Positions 53,711 to 62,790 of a DNA stretch of 64,000 bases are shown here, in pieces. The translations under genes and the position numbers were made by a program. This stretch comes from DATFVA01 sp963764235 (GTDB taxonomy: Bacteria > Bacteroidota > Ignavibacteria > Ignavibacteriales > Ignavibacteriaceae). The notes under the pieces were generated by a model, which ran no database searches, was not told the DNA's origin, and saw only the letters and a list, made by a program, of their open reading frames with translations. The DNA is taken from positions 124,001 through 188,000 of the forward strand of contig CAVXRO010000005.1 in assembly GCA_963764235.1 (NCBI GenBank), in the 5' to 3' direction. The stretch's first letter is position 1. The number at the start of each line of letters is the position of its first letter.

Positions 53711-54215
53711 TAATTCCTTTCAAAAGTAATCTTAAATTTAATGAATTGCAGGCTAATTATACTCTTGAATTTTCGCACATCTTTTACTTTTTTCAGGGTT
53801 GTGGTTTTTACGCCAAGGGATGTATTAGTAATTTTTACTTCGGTGAAGTAAAAATGAAATAAGGCAGGATTGTGATTAAGAAAGGAAAGTCTTGATTTTT
53901 TTTGTCCCATTCCTGTCATTAAATTCACAATTATTATTATATTTTCCCGAACTATTTCGAAACCTAATCATTTTAGTTGAGATTTTAAGCTTTCCCGGCT
54001 AGTTGAGTTATTTATTTCTTTATTGAAGAACGCGGATATCCGAATCAATAATAATTTTTGCCGCCCCATTTTCAGGGGACAAAATTATACTATTTTAAGA
54101 AATTGGTACAATAATTGTCTTAAAGTAGTACATCAAAAATTCGGGCACATTAAAAAATGTCAAAAATCAATAGTTTTAAATTATATTTTCATGAATTAAG
54201 ACCCAGAGGTACCAT
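53711..54215. other. divergent intergenic region with a perfect hairpin
   Basis: No convincing gene; a 72-codon minus-strand frame ending at 53710 lacks any family-like feature. TTTTTACTTC (53832-53841) and GAAGTAAAAA (53845-53854) make a 10-bp stem with a GGT loop, flanked by A/T, like a bidirectional terminator, which is odd between divergent genes. TTTAAGA (54094-54100) and TCTTAAA (54118-54124) form an interrupted palindrome about 95 bp before the next start, possibly an operator. Confidence 0.5.
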
Positions 54216-55202
54216 ATGCTAAAAGCTGAAATCGTGGAAAAGCCTTCCGAAAAGGTTTTGACAGGCGATGCTGATTTATATGCTAAGAACGGACTCGAAG
54301 ACGAGCTTGATAGTTATAAAGAAAATGCGATACGGAAAATAAAATTTTCTGTTATTGTAAAACCTGCGATCATCTCATTTGTAGCCCTCATTTTATCCTT
54401 TTTCCTTGATCTGGCATATGTTCCGATCCTAGGCAACGTTTCCGTAGAACTGGGAAAAGCGCTCTTTCCTTCCTGGCAGCCTGCTCAGGAAATTGTTAGA
54501 CCCTTCAGTTTCTGGTGGATGCCGGTAGTTGTTTACGGACTTTTTGCATTCATGGCATTCCTTGCTTATAACAAGTTAAAGATCGAAGTTTTAAGGAGTC
54601 CTGTTTCTGAGACAATCGACAGAATCATAACATCCTATGAGAGTGTGATCGACAGTATTTCAACTGCTTTACCTCTGATAGGAGCCGCAATTCTTCTTAT
54701 AAGCATCAAGCTTGGAGAGGAAATATTTTTAGGTTTATCAGTTCCTTTTGAAATCAAAGCCCTGATCGTTCTGGCACTCGGTAAATTGTTTGAGCCTGTG
54801 CTTGATCAGCTAGGCGTGGAATTCCAGAACGTAGTTACGCATGTACAGGATATGAAGGAAAGATATTTCTCACGCATCCAGATAGAAAATTCGAAGAACC
54901 TCGTAAGGCAGTTAAGTCAGTCCGGCATAGGCGGAAAAGGAATAGAGTTCTCGGTTAAAGATCTTGAAGCATATAAAACACTTCTTGAAAGAACCTCGCA
55001 GCTGAGTGAAACTCTTGTTACTAACTTCAGCTCTGTTCATCAGATTCTCGAAAAAATTAACAGCATCCAGGGTATTAGTCCAGAAAAGATCGAACACCTT
55101 AAATCCCTTGCTGCCTCAATACAGCAGGCGTCATTGACCCTCGGCGATGAGAAGACCCAGGCCGGACTTAAACACCTTGAAGCAATAGTTGTAAAAAAGT
55201 GA
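54216..55202 (+). CDS. polytopic membrane protein, possible motor-stator-like subunit
   Basis: 328 residues with four predicted helices: about 48-66, 97-117, 150-171 and 181-198. The third and fourth (STALPLIGAAILLISIKLGEE and EIKALIVLALGKLFEPVLDQLG) recall the paired helices of ExbB/TolQ/MotA proteins, and the long helical C-terminal tail (205-328) recalls GldL. A charged GEE lies at the end of helix three. The resemblance is weak and from pattern only. The next gene encodes a single-helix protein with a periplasmic region, as for GldM/ExbD/MotB partners, 10 bp downstream. AGAGGTA precedes the ATG. Function unknown. Confidence 0.6.
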   Translation: MLKAEIVEKPSEKVLTGDADLYAKNGLEDELDSYKENAIRKIKFSVIVKPAIISFVALILSFFLDLAYVPILGNVSVELGKALFPSWQPAQEIVRPFSFWWMPVVVYGLFAFMAFLAYNKLKIEVLRSPVSETIDRIITSYESVIDSISTALPLIGAAILLISIKLGEEIFLGLSVPFEIKALIVLALGKLFEPVLDQLGVEFQNVVTHVQDMKERYFSRIQIENSKNLVRQLSQSGIGGKGIEFSVKDLEAYKTLLERTSQLSETLVTNFSSVHQILEKINSIQGISPEKIEHLKSLAASIQQASLTLGDEKTQAGLKHLEAIVVKK

Positions 55203-55212
55203 GTGTGTAATT

Positions 55213-56166
55213 ATGGTTCAGAAAAACAGGGACAGTAAATTTATAATCTACCAGGTGCTTTACATTTTTGTAATCACTGTGCTGGCATTGAAAGGTGCCG
55301 ATCTCGACTTAAACAGGGTGGTCTTGAAAGATGAGGTCGTTGATAAGAGCGTGCGCGACTCCCTCATGATTGTCCTCGATTCTCTCACTGCTCAGGGAAT
55401 TAAATTCGATGTAAAGATTGAAGAGAACGCCCTCGAGGAAAACGCTGCTCTGAAAGAGAAGCTTGCTTCTCTTAATACCAGGATGAAGGATCTGACTGAA
55501 AAAATCAAGGAACAGCCGCCGGAAGAAAAACCGGAAGAGAAGCCTGTCGACAAAGAACAGGAAATATTACAGTCTCCTATTTCACTTAAACAGACTTTTA
55601 TTCAATACACCTGGAATAAGGCGACTAACTCAGGAAGTGTTCCCACTTCAATATATGATCCTAACGACCGGAGCAAGCCGCTGGTAGTAATTCCTCCGGG
55701 ACAGGAAAAAACTTTTGATCTGACGAATCAGACTGAAGTTATTGCAAAGTACGGCAGCCAGGAAGACAGGATTAAAGTTGTTCCCAACAGACCTCCTGAA
55801 ATCAAAATTAATCGTGTTACAACCAAGATGAACAATTCTGATATCTATGTTCAGGACCTCCAGAGGATAACAGTCTTTACTGTTACAATTCTGGATGAAC
55901 GTCCCGAACAGCTTAAGGTATCCTGGAGCGGTCCGATTTCTGTGTCAGGACCAATGAAAGATACCAAGGGGAATCCGGTATATAATGTGTCATTAAAGAT
56001 CGCGTCTAACGAAAACAGATTCGACGAATGGCTCGACAAATTTGGAAATCTGAGGGAAGCAGACGGAAGATATAAAGTAAATTTCTTCTTCACAGTAGTT
56101 GATGAAAGATCAAAGGATAGGGTACAGGTAGGAGACTCATTCTATTTTACTGATTTTTCTAAATAA
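55213..56166 (+). CDS. single-pass periplasmic protein, GldM/ExbD-like topology
   Basis: 317 residues with one N-terminal helix (about 10-28, FIIYQVLYIFVITVLALKG), preceded by a short basic cytosolic end. The ending VLALKGADLDLNRV resembles the GldM start (VLTAMLALNVS..LD). A coiled coil (66-100) is followed by a Pro/Glu linker (QPPEEKPEEKPVDKEQ) and two beta-rich, Ig-like domains (about 120-185 and 190-317, RPPEIKINRVTTKMNN; RYKVNFFFTVVDERS). It would span the periplasm. Paired with the polytopic protein upstream and a barrel downstream (19 bp). Function unknown. Confidence 0.6.
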   Translation: MVQKNRDSKFIIYQVLYIFVITVLALKGADLDLNRVVLKDEVVDKSVRDSLMIVLDSLTAQGIKFDVKIEENALEENAALKEKLASLNTRMKDLTEKIKEQPPEEKPEEKPVDKEQEILQSPISLKQTFIQYTWNKATNSGSVPTSIYDPNDRSKPLVVIPPGQEKTFDLTNQTEVIAKYGSQEDRIKVVPNRPPEIKINRVTTKMNNSDIYVQDLQRITVFTVTILDERPEQLKVSWSGPISVSGPMKDTKGNPVYNVSLKIASNENRFDEWLDKFGNLREADGRYKVNFFFTVVDERSKDRVQVGDSFYFTDFSK

Positions 56167-56184
56167 ATTCATCGGAACTACTTT

Positions 56185-57318
56185 ATGCACAAAATAAAAC
56201 TACTACTACTTCTGTCGGCTCTTTTTGTGATCTTTTATATTAGTAATACACCGGCACAGGAAGAGGAGCCAATACGCTACTTCCAGATGGAACCTCTCGA
56301 TGACAGTCTTTTTATACAAATCCAGACAGAATTATTTATCGATCCTCCCGATCCAAAAGCAGAAATAATTGCCGATCTGCGTGATCCGAACAACCAGACA
56401 ATTTCAATTAAGGGCAATCTTTATCCGTTCCTCGCTTTAAAACCTGAGACCAGGGCAATGGTTGTTACCTACCCTTTTAAAATAGATCTTGAAGAAAGCA
56501 TTAACTACGGAAGTGTTTTCACCCGCGTTTTCGAGAAAATAAAGCTGAATAAGGTGGTGGATCCGCCAACCAAGCTCCAGATTTCATCAACTATGCATTA
56601 CGTAAATCCTTTCTTTCAGTTTTTCGGCGGTGAGAGATTCGGTATCCCGATTAAAAATGATATAGGATTCTCCTTTGGATTAGGTACGGAATATTCCGGA
56701 CCCGGGGAAACAAATTACCTTGAGGGCGATATTCATATTCTCGGTGTAACGGGAGGAGTATTCGGACATGTTGATGCTTTTTCCAAACTTAGATTCGGAA
56801 ACAGGCATAACAACCTGTATGCGTCAACCGGATTTCATGTTTCCTATGTTATCCCCTTCGGCAACTTTTTTGAATTCGGGTATTCCAAGGTTGTGATTGA
56901 TCCTACAGAGGAGCAGTTGAGAGACTGGACTGCAGATGATACCAGCAATTATCACGCAAAAATACTTGCGGGACAGTATTATAACTTCGAGTTCAGGTAT
57001 CCAATAAGTATCCTCGGATCTACAAGAGGAAAAGTCTATGCTGCCAAATTTTTGAATGAGTGGCATGCAGGTTATGAAGGAAGAGAACTTTCTCTTGCAG
57101 GCAGCACATTCGATTTCAGGTTTGATGCTATGTTTAACAGCGATGTAAGGCAGGACCAGTATTTAATTGAGATTCTTGTTCAGAAGATAGCAGAAAGCTG
57201 GGCATTTAGTGCCCTGGCATTAGGGCCCTCTATTACTCTCTCGCGAATGTCGGACGGAAGTTTTGGTGCTATTTCAGTTTTTGGAAATCTCAGAATTAAG
57301 GTCGGTACTTCATTCTGA
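56185..57318 (+). CDS. exported beta-rich protein, probable outer membrane barrel
   Basis: 377 residues with a signal peptide (LLLLLSALFVIFYISNTPAQ). The N-terminal 110 residues are not barrel-like (YFQMEPLDDSLFIQIQTELFID). From about 130 on, strands alternate as in a barrel (IGFSFGLGTEYSG, LYASTGFHVSYVIPFGNFFEFGYSKV, WAFSALALGPSITLS) and the protein ends VGTSF with a terminal Phe, as do outer membrane proteins. Third gene of the module. It may be the outer-membrane partner of the motor-like pair; that is inference. Confidence 0.62.
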   Translation: MHKIKLLLLLSALFVIFYISNTPAQEEEPIRYFQMEPLDDSLFIQIQTELFIDPPDPKAEIIADLRDPNNQTISIKGNLYPFLALKPETRAMVVTYPFKIDLEESINYGSVFTRVFEKIKLNKVVDPPTKLQISSTMHYVNPFFQFFGGERFGIPIKNDIGFSFGLGTEYSGPGETNYLEGDIHILGVTGGVFGHVDAFSKLRFGNRHNNLYASTGFHVSYVIPFGNFFEFGYSKVVIDPTEEQLRDWTADDTSNYHAKILAGQYYNFEFRYPISILGSTRGKVYAAKFLNEWHAGYEGRELSLAGSTFDFRFDAMFNSDVRQDQYLIEILVQKIAESWAFSALALGPSITLSRMSDGSFGAISVFGNLRIKVGTSF

Positions 57319-57370
57319 CGGGTAAATTACGGATGGTGTGTGGCGGATGATCTGCAATCCGTCTCGATTC

Positions 57371-58105
57371 TCAAGGCATCTTTATTCTGGAGGCAGCCTT
57401 TTCATCAAGATACCACTTCAACATTTCCGCGGCTTTTATCCGCGCGGCCGGAAAGCCCTTCTCCGAATCCTTCCTGCTCATTATCTCGTAAATTATATCT
57501 GCCTTCTTCTCCCCGGTTACCAAAAAAATATTCTGCCTGGCATTGCTTATCACATCTGAAGTTAGCGATATCCTTTTCTGTCCCGATTCAGGATGAACAG
57601 CTGTACCTGCAATTCCTTCGGCTATGTTCTTCAGTTTTTTCCCTGGAAATAATGATGCTGTATGCCCGTCCCTGCCCAGTCCAAGGATATTCAAATCGAA
57701 TCGCGGCAGGTTATTTACTGCGGGAACAATCCGGCTTATCTCCTCTGCAATCCTTGCAGTCTCCTCCCGGGGATCTTCCTCCCCTCTGATCCGGTGAACA
57801 TTTGCTGTGGGTAAATTAATATTATCAAGAAGATATTCCTTCGTCATTCCATAATTGCTCTGCTCATTATCCGGAGGCACACACCTCTCATCCCCCCAGA
57901 AAAGATGAACCCTGCTCCAGTCAATCCTGTCAGCGTATTCATCCGATATTTTATTGAATAATATTTTAGGTGTTCTTCCACCGGAGAGTGAAATAAAAGT
58001 ATCCCCGTTCTCACCGGAGTTTTCAGAGACCATCTCCGTTATCTCCTCTGCTATCTTTGAAGCTGCCTCCTCAGGTGATAAAAATATCTTAATCTCAAGT
58101 TTCAT
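57371..58105 (-). CDS. pgl: 6-phosphogluconolactonase
   Basis: About 244 residues from the ATG at 58105 (MKLEIKIFLSPEEAASK); an ATG six codons earlier is possible. ISLSGGRTPKILFNKIS, HLFWGDERCVPPDNEQSNYGM, and LGLGRDGHTASLFPG are the DevB/SOL-family blocks. It hydrolyses 6-phosphogluconolactone in the oxidative pentose phosphate pathway, in the cytosol. No zwf or gnd is adjacent. It converges on the barrel gene with 52 bp between. Confidence 0.94.
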   Translation of the reverse strand: MKLEIKIFLSPEEAASKIAEEITEMVSENSGENGDTFISLSGGRTPKILFNKISDEYADRIDWSRVHLFWGDERCVPPDNEQSNYGMTKEYLLDNINLPTANVHRIRGEEDPREETARIAEEISRIVPAVNNLPRFDLNILGLGRDGHTASLFPGKKLKNIAEGIAGTAVHPESGQKRISLTSDVISNARQNIFLVTGEKKADIIYEIMSRKDSEKGFPAARIKAAEMLKWYLDEKAASRIKMP

Positions 58106-58167
58106 AATTACTTTAGTTCCCATAAAAGGTTTTAAACCGACTGTGATCCAAAATGCAACACTGCCAT

Positions 58168-58335
58168 TTTGTCATACTATAGAATTTTTCAACAGCTAAT
58201 TTTCGCTTTTTTTGCTGTTTTAAATGTGTCTCATTTTGAGTGCAACTCCGCTACAACTCCGGTACAAAGCCAACTCTAAAACAGGATAAATCAGAGTATG
58301 ACAGAACTGTCATATTGTTGAATTTTTCGACAGCT
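58168..58335. repeat. two 29-bp direct repeats
   Basis: The segment 58168-58196 (TTGTCATACTATAG, then AATTTTTCAACAGCT) recurs with 24 of 29 identical bases at 58307-58335, 139 bp further on. The shared core is TGTCATA...GAATTTTTCRACAGCT. Direct repeats of this kind upstream of pgl and the divergent membrane gene may be regulator sites. The rest of the 58124-58502 gap has no gene. Confidence 0.65.
58297..58314. promoter_or_regulatory. operator-like palindrome TATGACAG-AA-CTGTCATA
   Basis: Eight-base perfect arms are separated by two bases, 58297-58314. The right arm is the start of the second 29-bp direct repeat. Its size and symmetry fit a dimeric repressor site between pgl (minus) and the gene at 58503 (plus). 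No matching regulator gene is visible nearby. Confidence 0.55.
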
Positions 58336-58366
58336 TTATAATAACCAAACCACTGATTCGCATTTC

Positions 58367-58451
58367 GATCAATCCGCCAATCCGATCAATTCGCCAATCC
58401 CATCAATTCGCCAATCCCATCAATCCGCCAATTCGTTGATCCGCTTAATTC
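58367..58451. repeat. 17-bp tandem repeat, five units
   Basis: Units GATCAATCCGCCAATCC, GATCAATTCGCCAATCC, CATCAATTCGCCAATCC, CATCAATCCGCCAATTC and a diverged GTTGATCCGCTTAATTC follow each other exactly every 17 bases. Each unit is itself two related half-units (ATCAATYCG / CCAATYC). The array ends about 50 bp before the next gene start. TAAATTTG at 58473-58480 next to it fits a -7 promoter element. Confidence 0.85.
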
Positions 58452-58502
58452 GCAAATTCATTAAATCATTCCTAAATTTGCAGATATTCCGGAACTAAAG
58501 AT

Positions 58503-59267
58503 ATGAAACAGAGCATAATATTGTGGACGGCCGCCGCTGTTATAACATTTGTTGCCGGTTTTCTGCAGAGCCGGTTAAGCAGCGAGTATCCCGTATCCGG
58601 TTCTTTCGGAATCGAGGAGAAAGAAACCGGGTATAAGCTTGACAGGGTATATTATGGAAACGATGCCTACAGGTTCTTTCTTAAGACAGAATCAGATAGT
58701 CTTACCGGAACAGTATTCTGGAAAAACAAAGGGTCATCCTCATGGAACAGCTCTGAACTTAGCCAAAAAGCAGAGATCGTATCAGGCAGCATCCCGCAGC
58801 AGGAACCCGGCTCAAAAGTTTCATATTATATAAAACTTCACCATAACGGGAAAGAATATATCATCCCCGGGAAAGGTGAAGGCATAATTATGACTTTCTA
58901 CAGGAAAGTACCTGGCTCAATAAACTTTTACTACTGGGCTACGCTGCTTGTGGCAATCCTGCTAGCTGTAAGAACAGGACTCGAATATTTCAGGTTTCCG
59001 GGCAATCTAAAAAAAATAGAAATTTTCACTCTCATCGCTGTAATAGCTAACGTATTTGTCTTTAATCCGGTAAGGATGACCTATAAATTCGGTTCGGTGG
59101 GAAAGTCGGTTATTTCCCTTACTGCGATGTTCCCGCTTTCCTCTGTTCTGCTGCTGGCAACCTGGATAATTGCGACTGCCTTAATCTTCAATACCAAAAA
59201 CTTCAGGATATGGGCTCCCGCCGCGGCTATTCTGACAATACTGATCTTTGAACTGGGAAAGTTCTAG
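58503..59267 (+). CDS. membrane protein of unknown function
   Basis: 254 residues: an N-terminal helix (about 6-22), a periplasmic beta-rich domain (about 35-135, GSFGIEEKETGYKLDRVYYGNDAYRFFLKTE), and four C-terminal helices (about 140-250). It has no motif I recognise. The domain between helices, with SKVSYYIKLHHNGKEYIIPGKGEG, looks like a small Ig-like fold. It stands 457 bp before the type VI secretion genes on the same strand and may be unrelated. Confidence 0.65.
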   Translation: MKQSIILWTAAAVITFVAGFLQSRLSSEYPVSGSFGIEEKETGYKLDRVYYGNDAYRFFLKTESDSLTGTVFWKNKGSSSWNSSELSQKAEIVSGSIPQQEPGSKVSYYIKLHHNGKEYIIPGKGEGIIMTFYRKVPGSINFYYWATLLVAILLAVRTGLEYFRFPGNLKKIEIFTLIAVIANVFVFNPVRMTYKFGSVGKSVISLTAMFPLSSVLLLATWIIATALIFNTKNFRIWAPAAAILTILIFELGKF

Positions 59268-59724
59268 GTTTTTTTATAATTCAGGCCGACGGGGTTTTGC
59301 TGATTCTATTGACAATAATTATATATTAATTTATTTTGATTTTTAGCAAAAAATCTACAAAACCAGGTAATTAAACAACTCCTTTCATAAATAAAATGAG
59401 TCTGCAGGTGGGTTTTTTTCAAACAAGATCTAAGGAAGAAAAAGCAAGTCTCACCGAAGGCAGTGAATCATTACCTGCCTGCAGATTAGATCTATGGGTA
59501 ATTATCTTTAAGATTAGACAACTTCCCCTATTATTCCAACAATTGAATACCAGGAAGCATTTTATTGATTAAACATTTGTTGTTTGAAACTTTTTCCGCT
59601 GATTGATAAAGGTCTTGCCAACCGGCCTGGTTATTATGAAAAGATTCAAACTTTTATTTCACTTTTGTGAGTTATGCGGCGAAGCTGTGCCTGACCCTTT
59701 CTTTAAAAACAAAAAACTTTTACT
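59268..59724. other. intergenic region before the type VI secretion genes
   Basis: No gene seen in 457 bp. TCTGCAGG at 59401-59408 is inverted as CCTGCAGA at 59478-59485, with a T-run (GGTTTTTTTC) just after the left arm. The type VI promoter should be near the right end (59600-59710), but I cannot find a clear TTG/TAnnTTTG pair with normal spacing. Confidence 0.45.
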
Positions 59725-60918
59725 ATGAAAATCAATTTCAAAATATCGAAAAAATCCGATCCGTCATTTTCTTCGGTGCTGGATTTCAACAGGTTCCCTG
59801 TAACACTCGGCAGAGATGAAAAAAATGATGTAATTCTACCAGATCCGTTCAAGGTCGTTTCAAGGCAACATGCGAAGATCATTAATACCGAGGGAATTCT
59901 GCAGCTGGTAGACCTGGAATCAGCAAATATGACTTATCTGAACGAAAATGCTATTGTGCCTAATGAAGAGAATGCATTAAAAACAGGTGATATGATAAGA
60001 CTCGGAGAATATGAACTGGAAGTTGAATTGATAAAGGAGCAGGAAGAAGCAGAGGATGACGATCAGAAAACGATGGTTTTTTCCAGTCCCTTCGCCGATG
60101 AAGTGAGCAGCATCGTTGAAAATCTGAATAAAATTGCAGATAAGTTCAGGGAAGAGGATTCTCCTATGAAGCTGGAAATGTTCAAATTTTCAGTAATGCA
60201 GAACTTTAATTTCCTGGATAAAAATGAACCTAATAATTTTATTGCCGAGTATTTTGCCGAGCACTTTCTCGACAGAAAACCTTCAGTACCTGCCCGGGCT
60301 GTAGCCCCCGTTGAGAGTTCCGCTAAAAAGCAGGTAAAGCAAGAAGTGAAGTACGATAAGGGTTCATCACTGCAGGACTATTCTTTGGGTTCACATTTTA
60401 CCGAGACTATAGATGTACTGCTCGATACTTTTTCGAAACTGATTCATGGGTTCCTTCAATTCAGACAGGAATTCTTCGGAGTAACTATTTATCATACTAT
60501 CCCTACTGGTTCCTTAAAAGAATTTAAAGAATTCCTGTTTAGTCCTGATATATCACCAGAAGATGAAAGGAAGAGGCTGGGACTCCTGAAGGAGGAAACC
60601 TCCAAATTATTGTCTCATCAGTTAGGATTGCTTGAAGGATATCAGGAATCGGTAAATGAAGGAAGCAAGTCCTTACTGAATTCGCTTGACCCGGTAACTA
60701 TCGAAAAAGAGATCGACAGTAAAAGCAAGCAATCCGGTCCGGATCTGGGTAAAATTCTTCCTTTCGCAAAAAAATCAAAGGTTCTGGATGCTTTGAAAGA
60801 ACATTACCAGAGATTTGCTTCCGATCCTTATCACATAGAAAAGAAATATTTCCGGCCTTCATTTTTAAAGGGATATCAGAAGAGAATTCTTTCAGGAAAA
60901 TCACATAATGAATATTAA
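59725..60918 (+). CDS. tagH: FHA-domain type VI secretion protein (TagH/ImpI-like)
   Basis: 397 residues. An N-terminal FHA domain (about 25-100) shows FPVTLGRDEKNDVILPDPFKVVSRQHAKI and MTYLNENAIVP, the phosphothreonine-binding fold. A linker (about 110-220) leads to a C-terminal domain (about 220-397) with TIDVLLDTFSKLIHGFLQFRQEFFGV and LKEHYQRFASDPYHIEKKYFRPSFLKGY, matching the conserved C-terminus of type VI FHA proteins. It likely regulates assembly after Thr phosphorylation. First recognisable type VI gene in the window. Confidence 0.9.
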   Translation: MKINFKISKKSDPSFSSVLDFNRFPVTLGRDEKNDVILPDPFKVVSRQHAKIINTEGILQLVDLESANMTYLNENAIVPNEENALKTGDMIRLGEYELEVELIKEQEEAEDDDQKTMVFSSPFADEVSSIVENLNKIADKFREEDSPMKLEMFKFSVMQNFNFLDKNEPNNFIAEYFAEHFLDRKPSVPARAVAPVESSAKKQVKQEVKYDKGSSLQDYSLGSHFTETIDVLLDTFSKLIHGFLQFRQEFFGVTIYHTIPTGSLKEFKEFLFSPDISPEDERKRLGLLKEETSKLLSHQLGLLEGYQESVNEGSKSLLNSLDPVTIEKEIDSKSKQSGPDLGKILPFAKKSKVLDALKEHYQRFASDPYHIEKKYFRPSFLKGYQKRILSGKSHNEY

Positions 60919-60931
60919 TCCGGGGAGTAAT

Positions 60932-61378
60932 ATGAAAATCAAAAAAATAATACTCTACTTATTTTCACTGACTCTATTCTACACATACGGCTGCGGAGGA
61001 GGAACAGAAACAATAAAAGTTTCCCTTCATTGCGACGAAGACTGTAATGAAAACAACGCGGTTGTAATAAAAATTTATCAGCTAAAGAATGCTGATAAGT
61101 TCAGTCATGCAAGTTTTGAATCCTTATTAAGGAATCCCGATGAAACACTCGGTGATGATCTGATCGCCGATGGCAAATCAGAAAAACTTATGGCTCCCAA
61201 CGATACTTTCATAATAAACGATTATGAAATTAAAAAGGATGCTGCCTATATAGGGATTGTAGGAGATTTCCATTCGCCTGCAACAGATGGCTGGCGTCAG
61301 ATAATTCCTGCCGGAGACATTGGGGATATTTTGGTGAGAATTCACTCAAATTCTCTGTCAGTGCAGGAAGGAGATTAA
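60932..61378 (+). CDS. tssJ: type VI secretion lipoprotein TssJ
   Basis: I place the start at 60932 (MKIKKIILYLFSLTLF), because CGGGGAG lies five bases upstream; an ATG at 60908 overlaps the FHA gene and would prefix a non-signal sequence. The lipobox is FYTYGC, Cys21. ENNAVVIKIYQLKNADKFSHASFESLLRN and a transthyretin-like beta fold are typical of TssJ, which anchors TssM to the outer membrane. Presence of TssJ points to a proteobacterial-type system (type i), not the Bacteroidetes type iii. Confidence 0.9.
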   Translation: MKIKKIILYLFSLTLFYTYGCGGGTETIKVSLHCDEDCNENNAVVIKIYQLKNADKFSHASFESLLRNPDETLGDDLIADGKSEKLMAPNDTFIINDYEIKKDAAYIGIVGDFHSPATDGWRQIIPAGDIGDILVRIHSNSLSVQEGD

Positions 61379-61413
61379 AAATATCTATTCACCAGGAAGA
61401 GAATAAAAAGTAA

Positions 61414-62760
61414 ATGAAATTCCAAAAAGTTGTCTGGTACGAAGGAATGAAGCTGGACCCGCATCATTTTCAGCAGTCCGACAGGTATAACCAATATGAC
61501 CTGAATTCTAAACTAGCTCTGATAAACCCGGGTTTCTGGGGAATCAGGAAAATACTGATCGATGCTGCAGCACTTTCAGGAGGCTTATTTTCATTCGTAC
61601 AATGTTCAGGGATAATGCCTGATGGTCTGGGCTTTAATATGCCTGATAATGATCCTCTCCCGAAAGGCAGAAATTTTGAAGATCTGTTTGATGCCACTTC
61701 GGAGAAACTGAGTGTTTTCCTTGTTTTACCTTTAGAGAATACATCAGGGAATAACTGCCAGCTGGATGGAACAGTTTATAACAATTCCCGCTTCAGCATG
61801 CAGAATATTGAGATCAGCGATTATAATACGGGGTCGAATCTAAGATCTGTCGGTATCGCGAAACCTAATTTTCAATTTAAATTCGGTGATGAATCGCTGG
61901 AAGATTTCAGTTCAATAAAAATTGGCGAGATTACCAGGAGTTCTGACGGAAAATATACGATGGAAACAAATTATGTTCCGCCGTCGCTTTCTGTCTCAAA
62001 TTCTGAGAGCCTGCAGGAATCTGTGAGGAAACTATTAGGAGCTCTCGTTTCAAAAAGCAAAGAATTACGTAAACTGACTTCTATTCAGAAACCCGAATTG
62101 TCTTTGATCCAGGTTGAGATACTTTTAATGCTTCAAACGATAAATTCGTTTATTCCCCTCCTCAATTATTATTATCAATCGCAGAATATTCACCCTGAGA
62201 ATTTATATATTTTGCTTCTTAATCTTGCCGGCCAGCTGTCGACATATTCCAACCTCGGGATTAAAACTTCGGAATTCCCTGCCTACGATCATAAACATCT
62301 TACTGAGGTTTTCGGCCAGGTAATCGCAGATATAAACCAGATGCTGAATGTTCAGAAAACGGTTGAACGAAGAGATATCAACATACCATTGAGGAAACAA
62401 GCAGATACTCTGTATGTCGGCCAGCTGTCACCTAACCAGATGTCAGCACAGTTTTTCATTTCTGTTACAGGCGATATCCCGGAAAAGAAAATCATTACTG
62501 AACTGCCGAAAAACATAAAAGTCTCGGCCTATGAAGAAATATTCGCTGTCCATCAGGCCGGAATACAGGGGATAACCGTTGAATATACTGCCCGTCCTCC
62601 TGCAGGAGTATCTGTAAATGAGAATGCCCATTATTTCAAAATAAATAAGGAAGGCAGATTCTGGGACAAGGTAGCTGCAAAAAATAATATAGCATTTTTT
62701 ATTGCCTCAGAGTTCAAGTCGCTTCAAATGGAATTGGTTCTCCTGCTGCCGGGAGATTAG
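61414..62760 (+). CDS. tssK: type VI secretion baseplate protein TssK
   Basis: 448 residues. The N-terminal shell domain starts VVWYEGMKLDPHHFQQSDRYNQ, the hallmark WxEGMxLxPQHFQ of TssK. A helical middle (about 215-305) and a C-terminal neck/head domain (about 315-448, FFISVTGDIPEKKIITELPKNIKVSA) follow. TssK links the baseplate to TssL and TssM at the inner membrane. Gene order J-K-L-M is standard. Confidence 0.95.
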   Translation: MKFQKVVWYEGMKLDPHHFQQSDRYNQYDLNSKLALINPGFWGIRKILIDAAALSGGLFSFVQCSGIMPDGLGFNMPDNDPLPKGRNFEDLFDATSEKLSVFLVLPLENTSGNNCQLDGTVYNNSRFSMQNIEISDYNTGSNLRSVGIAKPNFQFKFGDESLEDFSSIKIGEITRSSDGKYTMETNYVPPSLSVSNSESLQESVRKLLGALVSKSKELRKLTSIQKPELSLIQVEILLMLQTINSFIPLLNYYYQSQNIHPENLYILLLNLAGQLSTYSNLGIKTSEFPAYDHKHLTEVFGQVIADINQMLNVQKTVERRDINIPLRKQADTLYVGQLSPNQMSAQFFISVTGDIPEKKIITELPKNIKVSAYEEIFAVHQAGIQGITVEYTARPPAGVSVNENAHYFKINKEGRFWDKVAAKNNIAFFIASEFKSLQMELVLLLPGD

Positions 62761-62790
62761 TATTTTTAATTAATTATAAAATGAAGTAAA

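Noticed and set aside
53710..53928. 72-codon minus-strand frame upstream of the GH13 gene
   Set aside because: No signal, domain or ribosome binding site; A/T-rich sequence with random-looking residues and a hairpin inside it.
58503..59267. Membership of the membrane gene in the type VI cluster
   Set aside because: It is separated by 457 bp and has no type VI motif, so I left it as unknown.
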